Source: Zobellella iuensis (lineage in GTDB: Bacteria; Pseudomonadota; Gammaproteobacteria; Enterobacterales; Aeromonadaceae). Taken from it: a stretch of DNA of 64,000 nucleotides. Within the stretch, counting starts at the first letter, position 1, and the number at the start of each line of letters is the position of its first letter. Under the pieces are notes generated by a model that was given only the letters and a program-made list of their open reading frames with translations, did not search any database and was not told the DNA's origin. The position numbers were made by a program, and so were the translations under genes. Positions 28,657 through 37,449 of this stretch are shown one piece after another. Where the stretch lies: the NCBI RefSeq assembly GCF_016746085.1, contig NZ_JAERTZ010000012.1, positions 124,001 to 188,000 of the forward strand, in the 5' to 3' direction.

Positions 28657-28671
28657 GCATCGCGCTGATGC
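28657..28671 (-). terminator. Small hairpin after the first Vgb-like gene
   Basis: On the minus strand GCATC-AGCGC-GATGC is followed by TTCTT, 20 bases past the stop at 28692. A short stem, so only a possible terminator. Confidence 0.3.
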
Positions 28672-28691
28672 GTTTTAAACTTATCCGTGCG

Positions 28692-29684
28692 CTAGGGCGA
28701 CAGCCGGATCTGGCCCAGGGTATTGGCGTCGGTGGCGAACCAGAGGCTGTCGCTGGCCGCGTGGTAATGCAGGTGGCGCACGGCGCCACTGGGGCTGGGC
28801 AACGCCAGATCATGCAGGAAACGCTCGCCTTGGGTATCGAAACTCAGCAACCGCATCGCCCTGCCCCCCTGATCCGCCAGCCAGAGCCTGCCCTCGCCGT
28901 CCAGTGCCGAGCCGTAGGGCCGGGCCCGTCCTTCGCCAGGGATTGGCCACTCGTCGAAGCTCCCCGACGACGGCCGATAACGGCCGACGATGCCGTTGGC
29001 GAAATCCAGGTACCAGACATCGCCGTTGCCGGCCACTTCCAGCCGCCGCGGCCTGGCCCGGGGCCGGGGCAGGGCCACCTCGGTCAGCGCCAGGGTATCG
29101 GGGTCGATCCAGGCCAGTTTGTTGGTGCCGAACAGGGCCACCCAGGGCCGCCCCTGGCCGTCCAGCTTGATATCGTAGGGCCGGGCGTTGGAGGTGGGCA
29201 CCCGTATCAGCTCCAGGTCGCCGTTGCCCCTGTCCAGCCGGCCTACCCGGTTGCTTTCGGGTGCGGTAAACCAGAGCTTGCCCCCTCCGCCCAGCGCCAG
29301 GGTGTGGGGATCGCGCACGGCCGGGTTACGGATGGGAAAGGTGACTATCTCCCCGCTCGCGGGATCCAGCCGGCCGAGGCGGGCATTGCGGTTGCCGGCA
29401 TACCAGACCATGCCCGCGTCATCCACCGCCACGCCATTGGGGTAGGTGCCCGATTCCAGCTCGACCCGCTCGAAGGTGTCGGTATCGGGCGCGAACACCG
29501 CCAGGTAATTGCCGAGCTGGCCGCTGAACCAGACCCGTCCATCCGGCGCCACGAAAGGATCCCGGGGGCGGGTTCCGGCCCAGGGTACCTGCCATTCCTG
29601 GATATGGGGTGACGATACGGGGACTTCCTGCGCCTCGACGGCCAGCACCAGCCACAATCCCAGCAATGGATACAGGATCTTCAT
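28692..29684 (-). CDS. Exported Vgb/SMP-30-type beta-propeller protein, paralogue 1
   Basis: 330 residues from the ATG at 29684, preceded by GAGAGAGG; a GTG two codons earlier is an alternative. A signal peptide (MKILYPLLGLWLVLAVEAQ) predicts export. The mature protein has about six repeats of the form D-G-x-V/L-W-F/Y (PDGRVWFSG, DAGMVWYAG, GGKLWFTA, GQGRPWVAL, GNGDVWYL, GEGRLWLA), the blades of a streptogramin-lyase-like propeller. True Vgb enzymes open streptogramin B lactones with His/Glu residues; I cannot confirm those here, so a lactonase/lyase or binding role is only suggested. A closely similar gene lies directly upstream on the same strand, indicating tandem duplication. Confidence 0.8.
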   Translation of the reverse strand: MKILYPLLGLWLVLAVEAQEVPVSSPHIQEWQVPWAGTRPRDPFVAPDGRVWFSGQLGNYLAVFAPDTDTFERVELESGTYPNGVAVDDAGMVWYAGNRNARLGRLDPASGEIVTFPIRNPAVRDPHTLALGGGGKLWFTAPESNRVGRLDRGNGDLELIRVPTSNARPYDIKLDGQGRPWVALFGTNKLAWIDPDTLALTEVALPRPRARPRRLEVAGNGDVWYLDFANGIVGRYRPSSGSFDEWPIPGEGRARPYGSALDGEGRLWLADQGGRAMRLLSFDTQGERFLHDLALPSPSGAVRHLHYHAASDSLWFATDANTLGQIRLSP

Positions 29685-29799
29685 GTGCACCTCTCTCCCA
29701 CGGAAAACGCCTTCTTAGTGTAGCCCTGTCGGCAAGAGTTCCATAAGGAGCCCAAAAACTGGGAGGACGAGGATCCAGGCCACCGGCTTCAGCGGGCAG

Positions 29800-29826
29800 A
29801 AAAAACCGGGCCTGGAGCAGGCCCGG
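29800..29826 (-). terminator. Rho-independent terminator after Vgb-like paralogue 2
   Basis: On the minus strand CCGGGCCTG-CTC-CAGGCCCGG is followed directly by TTTTTT, 24 bases beyond the stop at 29850. This is a textbook intrinsic terminator and separates the two paralogues into different transcripts. Confidence 0.88.
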
Positions 29827-29849
29827 CTTGTCGATGACGACTAGGGGTG

Positions 29850-30842
29850 CTAGGGCGCCAGCCGGGCCTGGCCCAGGGTATTGGCATCGGTGCCGAACCA
29901 GAGGCTGTCGCTCTCGGCATGGTAGTACATGTGGCGTACCGCACCGCCCTCGCTGGGGATGGGTACCGCCGGCAGGAAGCGCTCCTCGGCGGTATCGAAG
30001 CCCAGCAGCCGCACCGGACGGGAACCCACGTCCACCAGCCAGAGCCGTCCGCGTTGGTCCATGCCGGAGCCGTAGGGCTGGGCCCGTCCCGCGGTGGGAA
30101 TGGGCCATTCGTCGAACCCGCCCTGCGCGGGCCGGTAACGGCCGATCATGCCGCCGGCGAAGTCCAGGTACCAGACATCGCCGTTGGCGGCGATTTCCAG
30201 CCGGCGCACCCGGGCCTGCTCCCGGGGCAGGATCACTTCGGTCAGTGCCAGCGTCTGCGGCTCGATCCAGGCCAGCTTGTTGGTGCCGAACAGGGCCACC
30301 CAGGGCCGGCCCTGGCCGTCCAGCTTGATGCCGTAGGGGCGGGCATTGGGGGTCGGCACCCTCACCAGCGCAATGTCGCCGCTGGCCATGTCCAGCCGGC
30401 CCACCCTGTTGCTGCCCTGGGCGGTAAACCAGATCCCGCCCCGGCCATCCGGCTCCAGGGTGTGGGGATCGCGCACCTCAGGATCGGGCATGGGGAAGAT
30501 GGTGATCTCCCCGCTCTGCGGATCCAGCCGGCCGATGCGGGCGTTGCGGTTGCCCGCATACCAGACCAGCCCCGCCTGGTCCACCACCAGGTTGTGGGGA
30601 TGGGTGCCTTGCTCCAGCTCGATGCGCCGGAACTGTTCGGTGGCGGGGTCGAATACCGCCAGGTAGTTGCCCGCCTGGCCGCAGAACCAGACCCGCCCGG
30701 CCGGATCCACATAGGGATCCCGCGGCCGGGTGCCGGCCCAGGGCACCGGCCACTCACGGACGGCGGCGGGCTCGGGCGCCGCCGCCTCCGCCCGTGGCCC
30801 CAAGGCCAGCAGCAGGCCCAATAACAGGAAAAGAAGTTTCAT
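29850..30842 (-). CDS. Exported Vgb/SMP-30-type beta-propeller protein, paralogue 2
   Basis: 330 residues from the ATG at 30842, giving the signal peptide MKLLFLLLGLLLALGPRAEA; an upstream extension of 18 codons overlaps the next gene and lacks support. It matches paralogue 1 over its whole length (for example EWPVPWAGTRPRDPYV, NRNARIGRLDPQSGEI, KLDGQGRPWVALFGTNKLAW), roughly two thirds identical by eye, with the same six-bladed W-motif pattern. Equal length of both mature proteins and intact frames argue that both are functional. Periplasmic by prediction. A strong terminator follows, so the second copy must have its own promoter in the 165-base gap. Confidence 0.8.
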   Translation of the reverse strand: MKLLFLLLGLLLALGPRAEAAAPEPAAVREWPVPWAGTRPRDPYVDPAGRVWFCGQAGNYLAVFDPATEQFRRIELEQGTHPHNLVVDQAGLVWYAGNRNARIGRLDPQSGEITIFPMPDPEVRDPHTLEPDGRGGIWFTAQGSNRVGRLDMASGDIALVRVPTPNARPYGIKLDGQGRPWVALFGTNKLAWIEPQTLALTEVILPREQARVRRLEIAANGDVWYLDFAGGMIGRYRPAQGGFDEWPIPTAGRAQPYGSGMDQRGRLWLVDVGSRPVRLLGFDTAEERFLPAVPIPSEGGAVRHMYYHAESDSLWFGTDANTLGQARLAP

Positions 30843-30871
30843 CCGCCCGTCTCCGGTTGGGTTACACCCTT

Positions 30872-31309
30872 TTAGTGTAGCCTCGCGGTGTGGCACTCAA
30901 TCGAGTAATGGCCCGGCGAGGCCGGTATCTGTTCCAGCCGGCACAGCTCCCGCCACAGCCGGCTGCGCTCCCGCAGCAGCGCCGCATCCACCTCCATCGG
31001 CAACGGCTGTCGCTGCTGCCATTGTGAAAACTGGCGCAGGGTGCGCTTCAGCAGCCCCCGGCAGCGGCGCCGACGCCCCTGCCGGGCATAGGTCTCGGCC
31101 AGGTTCTGCACGCTGATCGACAGGCAGACGATCAAGGACTCGCTATCGAGCTCGCCGGCCGTGGGCCCATGCCGCCCGGCCTCTGGCCAGTGCTCGGCCA
31201 GCAGCGTCAGCGCCTGCTGGTAACAGTTGCAGGCCAGTTCGAACTGATCGTAGGCAAAAGCCCGATTGGCCTGGATGATCCAGCTTTTCCACTGTTCCAG
31301 CACGTCCAT
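30872..31309 (-). CDS. Small TPR-like protein of unknown function, divergent from sodA
   Basis: 145 residues from the ATG at 31309, chosen because GGGGA lies 5 bases upstream; ATGs 3 and 15 bases earlier have poorer spacing. The sequence WIIQANRAFAYDQFELACNC followed by YQQALTLLAEHW resembles a tetratricopeptide helix pair, with a second possible pair at LAETYARQGRRRRCRGLLK, suggesting a small helical protein-protein adaptor. It has no signal peptide. Divergently placed to sodA with a 93-base gap, so both may share the Fur-like site. I do not recognise a named family. Confidence 0.6.
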   Translation of the reverse strand: MDVLEQWKSWIIQANRAFAYDQFELACNCYQQALTLLAEHWPEAGRHGPTAGELDSESLIVCLSISVQNLAETYARQGRRRRCRGLLKRTLRQFSQWQQRQPLPMEVDAALLRERSRLWRELCRLEQIPASPGHYSIECHTARLH

Positions 31310-31365
31310 CATCTTCCCCGTCATCTATGTCGATGCGAGAAATATGACTTGCCTTTTCATTAAAT

Positions 31366-31384
31366 GCAAATAAAAATGATTTAC
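31366..31384. promoter_or_regulatory. Candidate Fur box upstream of sodA
   Basis: GCAAATAAAAATGATTTAC matches 12 of 19 positions of the Fur consensus and sits 19 bases before the sodA ATG. Fur repression of sodA is established in E. coli. A possible TTGCCT -35 box lies at 31349-31354. Confidence 0.45.
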
Positions 31385-31402
31385 ATTTAAAAGGAGATAT
31401 CC

Positions 31403-32011
31403 ATGACGTTCCAACTTCCCGCCCTGCCCTATCCCTACGACGCCCTCGAGCCCCACCTGGATGCCATGACCATGGAAATCCACCACGGTCGCCACCACCA
31501 GACCTATGTCAATGGCCTGAATGCCGCCGTCGAGGGTACCCCCTATGCCGACTGGCCGCTGGAACGGCTGTTGGGCGAGATCACCGCCCTGCCGTCGGCC
31601 CTGCAGCCGGCGGTACGCAACCACGGGGGCGGCCACGCCAACCACTCCCTGTTCTGGCGGGTGATGTCCCCCGACGGCGGCGGCGAGCCGGCCGGCCGAC
31701 TGGCCGAGGCCCTGCTCTGCGACTTCGGCGGCGTCGAGGCGTTCAAGCAACAGTTCATACAGGCGGCGGTAAGCCGTTTCGGCAGCGGCTGGGCCTGGCT
31801 GGTGGCGGACGCGGACGGCCGGCTGGCGGTGACCAGCAGCGCCAACCAGGACAGCCCGCTGATGGACGGGCTCACCCCCATACTGGGGCTGGATGTGTGG
31901 GAGCACGCCTATTACCTGAAGTACCAGAACAAGCGGCCCGACTATATCGCCGCCTTCTTCCGGGTGGTGAACTGGGCCGAGGTCGGCCGCCGCTACGAGA
32001 CGCTGCCATGA
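31403..32011 (+). CDS. sodA: Superoxide dismutase, manganese type
   Basis: 202 residues. N-terminal [19 protein letters not shown] is typical Fe/Mn-SOD; metal ligands are in [13 protein letters not shown] (His), NHSLFW (His), and [13 protein letters not shown] (Asp and His). [11 protein letters not shown], with Gly-rich GGGHAN, and the later SANQDSPL segment favour manganese over iron (family knowledge). It converts superoxide to peroxide and oxygen in the cytoplasm. AAGGAGATATCC precedes the ATG, and the stop overlaps the following ZIP transporter gene (ATGA), so metal import and the enzyme are translationally coupled. Confidence 0.95.
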   Translation: MTFQLPALPYPYDALEPHLDAMTMEIHHGRHHQTYVNGLNAAVEGTPYADWPLERLLGEITALPSALQPAVRNHGGGHANHSLFWRVMSPDGGGEPAGRLAEALLCDFGGVEAFKQQFIQAAVSRFGSGWAWLVADADGRLAVTSSANQDSPLMDGLTPILGLDVWEHAYYLKYQNKRPDYIAAFFRVVNWAEVGRRYETLP

Positions 32012-32916
32012 ACGCCCCCGCCGTCAGGCCCCGGAGCGCGCCGCTGGGCGGCGGATGGCGGCCGCGCACTTGGCTTGGTATCGCCCTGGTGCTGGCCGGC
32101 GCCGGGCTGGTGGTACTGCACTGGGTGGAAGTGATGCACCAGCAACCCCTGGTACGCCAGGCCTTCTTCGCCGGGCTGATCGCCGCCGGCGCCACCGCGG
32201 CGGGCACCCTGCCCGCGCTGTTTTCCCGCCGCCTGGCCGGTCGCCTGCTCGACGGCGTACTCGGCTTCGGCGCCGGCGTCATGCTGGCCGCCAGCATCTT
32301 CTCGCTGATAGTCCCGGCGCTGGACGTGCTGGAAAGCCAGGGCGCCGGCAACTGGCATGCCGCCGGTACCGTGGCCCTGGCGGTGCTGCTGGGCGGTGCC
32401 GTCATGCTGGTACTGGAGCGCTGCGTGCCCCACGAGCACTTTATCAAGGGCTCGGACGGGGTCGGCTCGGAACGGCTCAAACGCGGCTGGCTGTTCGTGC
32501 TGGCGATAGCGCTGCACAACATTCCCGAAGGGCTGGCCATCGGCGCCGCCTTCGCCGGGGGCGACGGGGTGGCGGCCAGCGCCCTGGCCACCGGTATCGC
32601 CATCCAGGATATCCCCGAAGGTTTCGTGGTGGCCATGGCGCTGCTGGCGCTCGGCTACCGGCGCCGATTCGCGCTGGCGGTGGGCATGCTGTCCGGGCTG
32701 GTGGAGCCGGTGATGGCCATGCTGGGCGCCTCTGTGCTGGTCGGCTCCCCCCTGCTGCTGCCCTGGGGGCTGGCACTGTCGGCGGGCGCCATGCTGTTCG
32801 TGATCAGCCACGAGCTGATCCCCGAGTCCCACCGTCAGGGCCACGAGCTGTGGGCCACCAACGGCCTGATGCTCGGTTTTGTGCTGATGATGCTGCTGGA
32901 CACCGCCCTGGGGTGA
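32008..32916 (+). CDS. ZIP-family divalent metal transporter
   Basis: 302 residues from the ATG at 32008, which overlaps the sodA stop. About eight membrane helices; helix 4 and 5 contain the diagnostic metal-binding motifs [12 protein letters not shown] and [16 protein letters not shown], and a cytosolic loop has HEHF. ZIP proteins carry Zn, Mn or Fe into the cytoplasm. Direct coupling to sodA suggests that manganese supply to the dismutase is its role, which is inference from context. A GC-rich hairpin follows before the convergent ABC transporter gene. Confidence 0.92.
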   Translation: MNAPAVRPRSAPLGGGWRPRTWLGIALVLAGAGLVVLHWVEVMHQQPLVRQAFFAGLIAAGATAAGTLPALFSRRLAGRLLDGVLGFGAGVMLAASIFSLIVPALDVLESQGAGNWHAAGTVALAVLLGGAVMLVLERCVPHEHFIKGSDGVGSERLKRGWLFVLAIALHNIPEGLAIGAAFAGGDGVAASALATGIAIQDIPEGFVVAMALLALGYRRRFALAVGMLSGLVEPVMAMLGASVLVGSPLLLPWGLALSAGAMLFVISHELIPESHRQGHELWATNGLMLGFVLMMLLDTALG

Positions 32917-32919
32917 GCC

Positions 32920-32944
32920 GGCGGCGGCTTGACCGGCCGCCGCC
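32920..32944. terminator. GC hairpin between the convergent ZIP and ABC genes
   Basis: GGCGGCGGC-TTGACCG-GCCGCCGCC, a 9-bp perfect stem in the 38-base gap. No U-tract on either strand. Confidence 0.45.
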
Positions 32945-32954
32945 ATGGCAGAGC

Positions 32955-34754
32955 TCAGGCAAACACCGCTGCCGGCGCCTCCTCCATCTCGCCGGTCTGA
33001 ACCCGCCACTGGGCGGCGTAGAGGCCGTCCCTGGCCAGCAGTTCGGCGTGGCGGCCCTGCTCGGCGATACGGCCCTGGTCTATCACCACTATGTTGTCGG
33101 CATGGACTATGGTGGACAGCCGGTGGGCTATCATGATCACGGTGCGGCCATGGGCGATTTTGCGCAAGGAACGCTGGATGGCGGCCTCGGTCTCGTTGTC
33201 CACCGCGCTGGTGGCCTCGTCCAGGATCAGCACCGGCGGCTCCTTGAGCAGGGCCCGGGCCAGGGACAGCCGCTGGCGCTGGCCGCCGGACAGCCGCACG
33301 CCCCGCTCGCCCACCGGGGTATCCAGCCCTTGCGGCAACCGCTCGATAAATTCCCAGGCCTCCGCCACCCGGGCGGCGGCGATCACTTCTTCCTCGCTCG
33401 CCTCGGGCCGGCCGTAGGCGATGTTGTCGCGGATGCTGCCCTCGAACAGGAACACCTCCTGGCTGACCAGGCCGATATTGCGGCGCAGGGCCTGCATCTC
33501 CAGCCGCTCTATCGGTTGGCCGTCCAGGTAGATGGCACCCCGGTCCGGCTGGTAGAAGCGCAGCAGCAATTTGATCAGGGTAGACTTGCCGGAGCCGGTG
33601 GCCCCCACCAGCGCCAGGGTGGTGCCGGCGGGCACGGTCAGCTCGATGTCGTTCACCCCCACCCGGCTCGAGGGGTAATGAAAGCCCAGGCCCTCGAAAC
33701 GCACTTCCCCCTTGACCGCCGCGGCCAGCGGCTCGCCGCCGTCCTGTACCCGCACCGGGGTGCCCAGCAGATCCAGGATGCGGCGGGTACTGGCCATGGC
33801 CCGCTCGAACAGGTCGATCACCTGGGCCAGGCCGGTGAGCGGCCACAACAGCCGCTGGGTGAGGAACACCAGCACCCCGTAGGCACCCACGTTGAGCGAG
33901 CCGTCCAGGGTCTTGAGGCCGCCGAGGATAAAGGTGGCCAGAAAGCCCACCAGTATCGCCATGCGGATGATGGGGATAAAGGCCGAACTGATGCGGATGG
34001 CCTTGCGGTTGGCCTCCACATAGGCCTCGCTGCTCTGGCGCAGCCGCTCGGCCTCGCGGGCCTCGGCGGTGAAGCTCTTGATGGTGGCGATGCCGCCCAG
34101 GTTGTTGGACAGCCGTCCGGCCAGATCGCCCACCCTCTCGCGCACCTCGGCGTACACCGGGCCCGCCTTGCGCTGGAAGTAGAAGGCGCCCCAGATGATG
34201 ATGGGGATGGGGGTGAAGGCCAGCAGGGCGATTTGCGGCGACAGCACCAGGAACACGGCACCCACCGCCACCACGGTGACGAATACCTGGATCAGGCTGT
34301 TGGCGCCGCCGTCGAGGAAGCGCTCCAGCTGGTTGACGTCGTCGTTCATGATGGACACCAGCTGGCCCGAGCTTTTGGACTCGAAAAAGCCCATATCCAG
34401 CCGCTGCACGTGTTCGTAGGCGTCCTGGCGCAGATCCGACTGCAGCCGCTGGGCCAGGTTGCGCCACAGGATCTGGTAGAGGTACTCGAACAGCGACTCG
34501 CCGGCCCAGATCACGAAGGTGAGCACCCCCAGCATCAGGATCTGCTCCTTGGGGGTGACGAAGCCGAGCCGGGCCACGAAACTCTGCTCCTGGTTGACCA
34601 CCACGTCGATGGCGATGCCGATCAGGATCTCGGGCGCGATATCGAACAGTTTGTTGAGGATGGAGCAGGAAGTGGCGGCGATGATGCGGCGGCGATAGCC
34701 CCGGGCATAGCGTAACAGGCGCCACAGCGCCTGGAAGCTGGACGAGCTGGACAT
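32955..34754 (-). CDS. ABC exporter, fused membrane and ATPase domains (MsbA/LmrA type)
   Basis: 599 residues. Six membrane helices span ~20-320, with the coupling segment [20 protein letters not shown]. The nucleotide-binding domain has Walker [11 protein letters not shown]-loop [12 protein letters not shown], signature [10 protein letters not shown], Walker [11 protein letters not shown] and the H-loop MIAHRLSTI. It would act as a homodimer exporting lipid, drug or peptide from the cytoplasm; substrate not predictable. A Fur-like sequence (34818-34832) lies 64 bases before the start, which could point to siderophore or iron-linked transport, but this is weak. Confidence 0.9.
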   Translation of the reverse strand: MSSSSSFQALWRLLRYARGYRRRIIAATSCSILNKLFDIAPEILIGIAIDVVVNQEQSFVARLGFVTPKEQILMLGVLTFVIWAGESLFEYLYQILWRNLAQRLQSDLRQDAYEHVQRLDMGFFESKSSGQLVSIMNDDVNQLERFLDGGANSLIQVFVTVVAVGAVFLVLSPQIALLAFTPIPIIIWGAFYFQRKAGPVYAEVRERVGDLAGRLSNNLGGIATIKSFTAEAREAERLRQSSEAYVEANRKAIRISSAFIPIIRMAILVGFLATFILGGLKTLDGSLNVGAYGVLVFLTQRLLWPLTGLAQVIDLFERAMASTRRILDLLGTPVRVQDGGEPLAAAVKGEVRFEGLGFHYPSSRVGVNDIELTVPAGTTLALVGATGSGKSTLIKLLLRFYQPDRGAIYLDGQPIERLEMQALRRNIGLVSQEVFLFEGSIRDNIAYGRPEASEEEVIAAARVAEAWEFIERLPQGLDTPVGERGVRLSGGQRQRLSLARALLKEPPVLILDEATSAVDNETEAAIQRSLRKIAHGRTVIMIAHRLSTIVHADNIVVIDQGRIAEQGRHAELLARDGLYAAQWRVQTGEMEEAPAAVFA

Positions 34755-34813
34755 GAACAGGCTCCGAACAGGAAACGAAGAAAGGCGCTAGCCTACCGGA
34801 TCAGCCAGCCATA

Positions 34814-35419
34814 TTAAAGCGAATCATTCTCATTGTATTGACTGCCTTCGGCCCGGACCCGGATCAATTGGCCCGCCTCCAGCCCGGCGGGATATTCTCC
34901 GGCGGCCAGGTACTTGTAGCCGGTATTGACCCCATATTCGGAAATGCCCAGGGCCTTTACCAATTCGAAGTGCCGTTCGTAGGCGAACAGATAGCCGGTT
35001 TCTCCCGAGGGGTGGCGCAGTATGCGTTCGATTTCGCCCGCATGGGGGCTGCCGAAAGCCTCGGCCAGCCGGTCGGCGTTGCCGCCCTGGGGACCTATGG
35101 GCTCGGCATCCGGGTCCGGTTCGAACAGCTCGGGCGCCGAGTTGTACTGGTCCACCACCCAGCCCCGTTGGCACAGGGCCAGCAGCAGGATGTCGTCGTC
35201 GTGATTGAGTGCCACCAGCACCGGTACATCCAGTTCGCTCGACAGCCGGCAGCCGAGCGCCAGCACCACCTCCGGCTCCTGGGCCTCGGCCTCTTCGTCC
35301 AGCACCACCACCGAGCCCTTGTGAGCCGGGGTGACGAAGGCGTTGCGCCCTTGCAGGGCGGCGGCCACCGCCTCGGCATCGGTGCAGGCCAGGGTATGGC
35401 TGACATAAAAGCTTTCCAT
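34814..35419 (-). CDS. Conserved-looking hypothetical protein, 201 residues
   Basis: From the ATG at 35419 the protein is acidic and soluble, starting MESFYVSHTLACTDAEAVAA. It has no signal peptide, membrane segment or motif I recognise. An acidic patch ELFEPDPDAEPIGPQG is followed by GNADRLAEAFGSPHAGEIER. It may be a two-domain protein, since HTLACTDAEAVAAAL and VLALGCRLSSELDVPVL look like alpha/beta repeats. The frame is open further upstream (to 35500) without support. The gene precedes the ABC transporter by 59 bases on the same strand, so the two could be co-transcribed. Confidence 0.6.
   Translation of the reverse strand: MESFYVSHTLACTDAEAVAAALQGRNAFVTPAHKGSVVVLDEEAEAQEPEVVLALGCRLSSELDVPVLVALNHDDDILLLALCQRGWVVDQYNSAPELFEPDPDAEPIGPQGGNADRLAEAFGSPHAGEIERILRHPSGETGYLFAYERHFELVKALGISEYGVNTGYKYLAAGEYPAGLEAGQLIRVRAEGSQYNENDSL
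34818..34832 (-). promoter_or_regulatory. Fur-like sequence before the ABC exporter
   Basis: The minus strand reads TGAGAATGATTCGCT, matching 10 of 14 defined positions of the 7-1-7 Fur motif. It overlaps the last codons of the 201-residue gene (Asn-Glu-Asn-Asp-Ser), so coding constraint could explain it. Confidence 0.3.
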
Positions 35420-35504
35420 CTTAACGGCTCCCGGCCCGGCGGCCCCTGTTATTCCCCACCCTTTCAACATAGCCCGAAAACCCGACTTCGTTGTCCGCAC
35501 CCAT

Positions 35505-35528
35505 AGAAAAGGGGCCCGCAGGCCCCTT
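35505..35528 (-). terminator. Rho-independent terminator after the lipoprotein gene
   Basis: On the minus strand AAGGGGCC-TGCG-GGCCCCTT runs into TTCT, 18 bases beyond the stop at 35547. A stable 8-bp stem with a short U-rich tail. Confidence 0.7.
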
Positions 35529-35546
35529 CTGAACGGTATTGGCGCC

Positions 35547-36755
35547 CTACTTGACCCAGATGGGATTGGAGTAGGCGCGGTTGCCCTGTTTGTCTTCCAC
35601 TATCCATTGCATCCAGGTGCGGTTGGGGGGCACAGGCACGCCGGTACGGAACCACTTGGCACCATTGATGTTCCAGCCGGCCACCTGCTTGCCGTCCAGC
35701 CAGACTTCGGCCTTGGCCAGGCCCACTTCGGAGCGGAACTCCACCTGGGTTTCGCTGTAGGGGGCGGCCACACCGCCGAAATTGGTGGTCACCGGGTAGA
35801 TCTCGGGGCCGAAGCTCAGAAAGCTGTGGCCCTTGGCGGCGGCGGTGGCGAAGTCGGCGCTGAGCCGTCCCTTGGGAGTATAGGCGTAGAGCTTGGCACT
35901 CTTCTGGCGGCCGTCCTTCAGCAATGGGCTGGCGCTCAGGTAAACCCGTTCGCCCCTGTCCCAGCGCTGGCGCATCACCGCCAGGTAGGAGTCGAAGTTG
36001 CTGGCCGCTGGGTTCAGCTCGAACAGTCCCAGGCTGGCCTGGTCACTGGCGATGGTGTACATCTCCTTGTCGGACAGCAGGCTGCCGAGGGAGCCGGCGC
36101 TCAGCCAGGCACTGAACTCGCCGGCTTGCCCCGGCTGGCGCGAGCGACGCAGATCGTCGGTTTCGTACAGCTCGCCCAAATGGTTCTGGGGCTGGGCCGC
36201 GGTCCAGTGATTCTGCACCATGCGCGACACCTCGTTGTAGCTGGGGCCCGCCTGGGCCGGCTCGTTGCGCTGCAGGCGATAGCCGGCGAACAGGGTGTCC
36301 TTGACCGGGCCCTGCAGCTGGGTGCTGAGCTTGATGCCCGGATAGTCGCGGCTGACCTCGTAGCGGCTCAGCAGGGTATGACCGTTCCACTGACGCTTCA
36401 GCTCGATCACCAGCCGCTCCGGGCTGTGCTCGGTGATGGTAAGCGCTTCCAGGCTGAGTTCCCCGTCACCGGGCACGAAGTCGAGGGATTCGATACGATC
36501 CTTGCCGAAGACGCCGTTTTCCACCAGGGCCAGATCCACCAGGCCGCCCTGGCTGGCCGAAGAAATGGCGAAGGTGAAGTGGGGCGTACGCACCGTGATG
36601 TCTTCGGGGCCACGGGCGTTGCCGCCGGCGATTTGGGTGGGGCCGCGCACCAGTTCGATACCGGCGGGCGGCGTGCCCTGCTTGGCGGTGTTGGAAGAAC
36701 AGGCGGTAAGCACCATGGCTGCCAGCAGCGACAGACCGGTTTTGTAAAAGCGCAT
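35547..36755 (-). CDS. Lipoprotein of unknown function, 402 residues
   Basis: From the ATG at 36755 the protein starts MRFYKTGLSLLAAMVLTACS, a lipoprotein signal with lipobox LTAC, so it is attached to the membrane from the periplasmic side. The mature part looks all-beta: repeated short strands such as ITVRTPHFTFAISS and LVIELKRQWNGHTLLSRYEV recall large beta-sandwich folds. The last ~110 residues (KGHSFLSFGPEIYP, AKAEVWLDGKQVAGW, EDKQGNRAYSNPIWVK) resemble the C-terminal sandwich of PHP/CehA-type exported proteins, but I see no metal-binding motifs. Monocistronic, with its own terminator. No function is assigned. Confidence 0.7.
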   Translation of the reverse strand: MRFYKTGLSLLAAMVLTACSSNTAKQGTPPAGIELVRGPTQIAGGNARGPEDITVRTPHFTFAISSASQGGLVDLALVENGVFGKDRIESLDFVPGDGELSLEALTITEHSPERLVIELKRQWNGHTLLSRYEVSRDYPGIKLSTQLQGPVKDTLFAGYRLQRNEPAQAGPSYNEVSRMVQNHWTAAQPQNHLGELYETDDLRRSRQPGQAGEFSAWLSAGSLGSLLSDKEMYTIASDQASLGLFELNPAASNFDSYLAVMRQRWDRGERVYLSASPLLKDGRQKSAKLYAYTPKGRLSADFATAAAKGHSFLSFGPEIYPVTTNFGGVAAPYSETQVEFRSEVGLAKAEVWLDGKQVAGWNINGAKWFRTGVPVPPNRTWMQWIVEDKQGNRAYSNPIWVK

Positions 36756-36889
36756 CTTTAAGAAACCCTGATTAAGGAACAACGACGGGCAAGAATTCTG
36801 ACAGCTCTTAGCCAGAACTCAAGCGCTTCCGCTAACGGCAACCGTGCCGACCGGAACCCGGTGGCCCCGGCCACGACGAAAGAAGTCGT

Positions 36890-37282
36890 TCAGGGCTCTT
36901 CCTGATCCAGCCAGGTCCTGGCCTCATCCAGGCTCTCGAAGTATTGCACCTGGCTGCTCAACATGAACCAGTCGACCACCATGGCCATCAGCTTTTCCTT
37001 GAGATCCACCCCCACTATCGCCAGCTTGCTGAAGTCGTCGCCGTGCTTGCGGGTAAACTGGATATCTTCCCATAACGCCTTGGCTTCCCAGCCGCTGAAG
37101 TCGATCATGTCCACCAGCGCCTTGATCCTGGGGCTATCCATGGTGGCCAGGGTCTGCTCCAGTTGCTGCTCCATCTCCCTGAAGTCGTCGTAGGCGATGT
37201 CTCCGTAGATCTTGATGGTCAGATACAGGGTGTGCTCGTCCTGCTTTTGCATCTCGACGGCCATGCCGTGTGCTTCCAACAT
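36890..37282 (-). CDS. SpoIIAA-like (STAS-type) protein
   Basis: 130 residues from the ATG at 37282, preceded by GAAGGAG; 41 upstream in-frame codons are rejected because they run into the divergent gene's leader. The pattern LYLTIKIYGDIAYDDFREME, RIKALVDMIDFSGWEAKALW and FSKLAIVGVDLKEKLMAM fits the SpoIIAA-like/DUF3478 family, small cytoplasmic proteins with an anti-sigma-antagonist fold and no established phosphorylation site. Function unknown. Divergent from the DUF2939 gene, with a 167-base spacer in which I see no clear promoter. Confidence 0.8.
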   Translation of the reverse strand: MLEAHGMAVEMQKQDEHTLYLTIKIYGDIAYDDFREMEQQLEQTLATMDSPRIKALVDMIDFSGWEAKALWEDIQFTRKHGDDFSKLAIVGVDLKEKLMAMVVDWFMLSSQVQYFESLDEARTWLDQEEP

Positions 37283-37449
37283 GAGGTGTTCTCCTTCGGT
37301 GATTGCGGTCAGCCCTAAGTATGGACCCACGCTCCGGTTATGTTGCGCCGGAAAGCGGGGGAGTCCTTGATCTCCGTCAGTTTTTGCTCTTGCCAGCGGC
37401 GGCAATTAGCGGCAGCCTTGGCGTCTCGCCCCTATCGGAGTCTTTCCCC

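Noticed and set aside
31993-34725. Very long open frames on both strands (about 890-910 codons) across the ZIP/ABC region
   Set aside because: They are GC-skew shadows of the real ZIP and ABC genes; translations are Arg/Pro/Gly/Ala-rich with no family motif.
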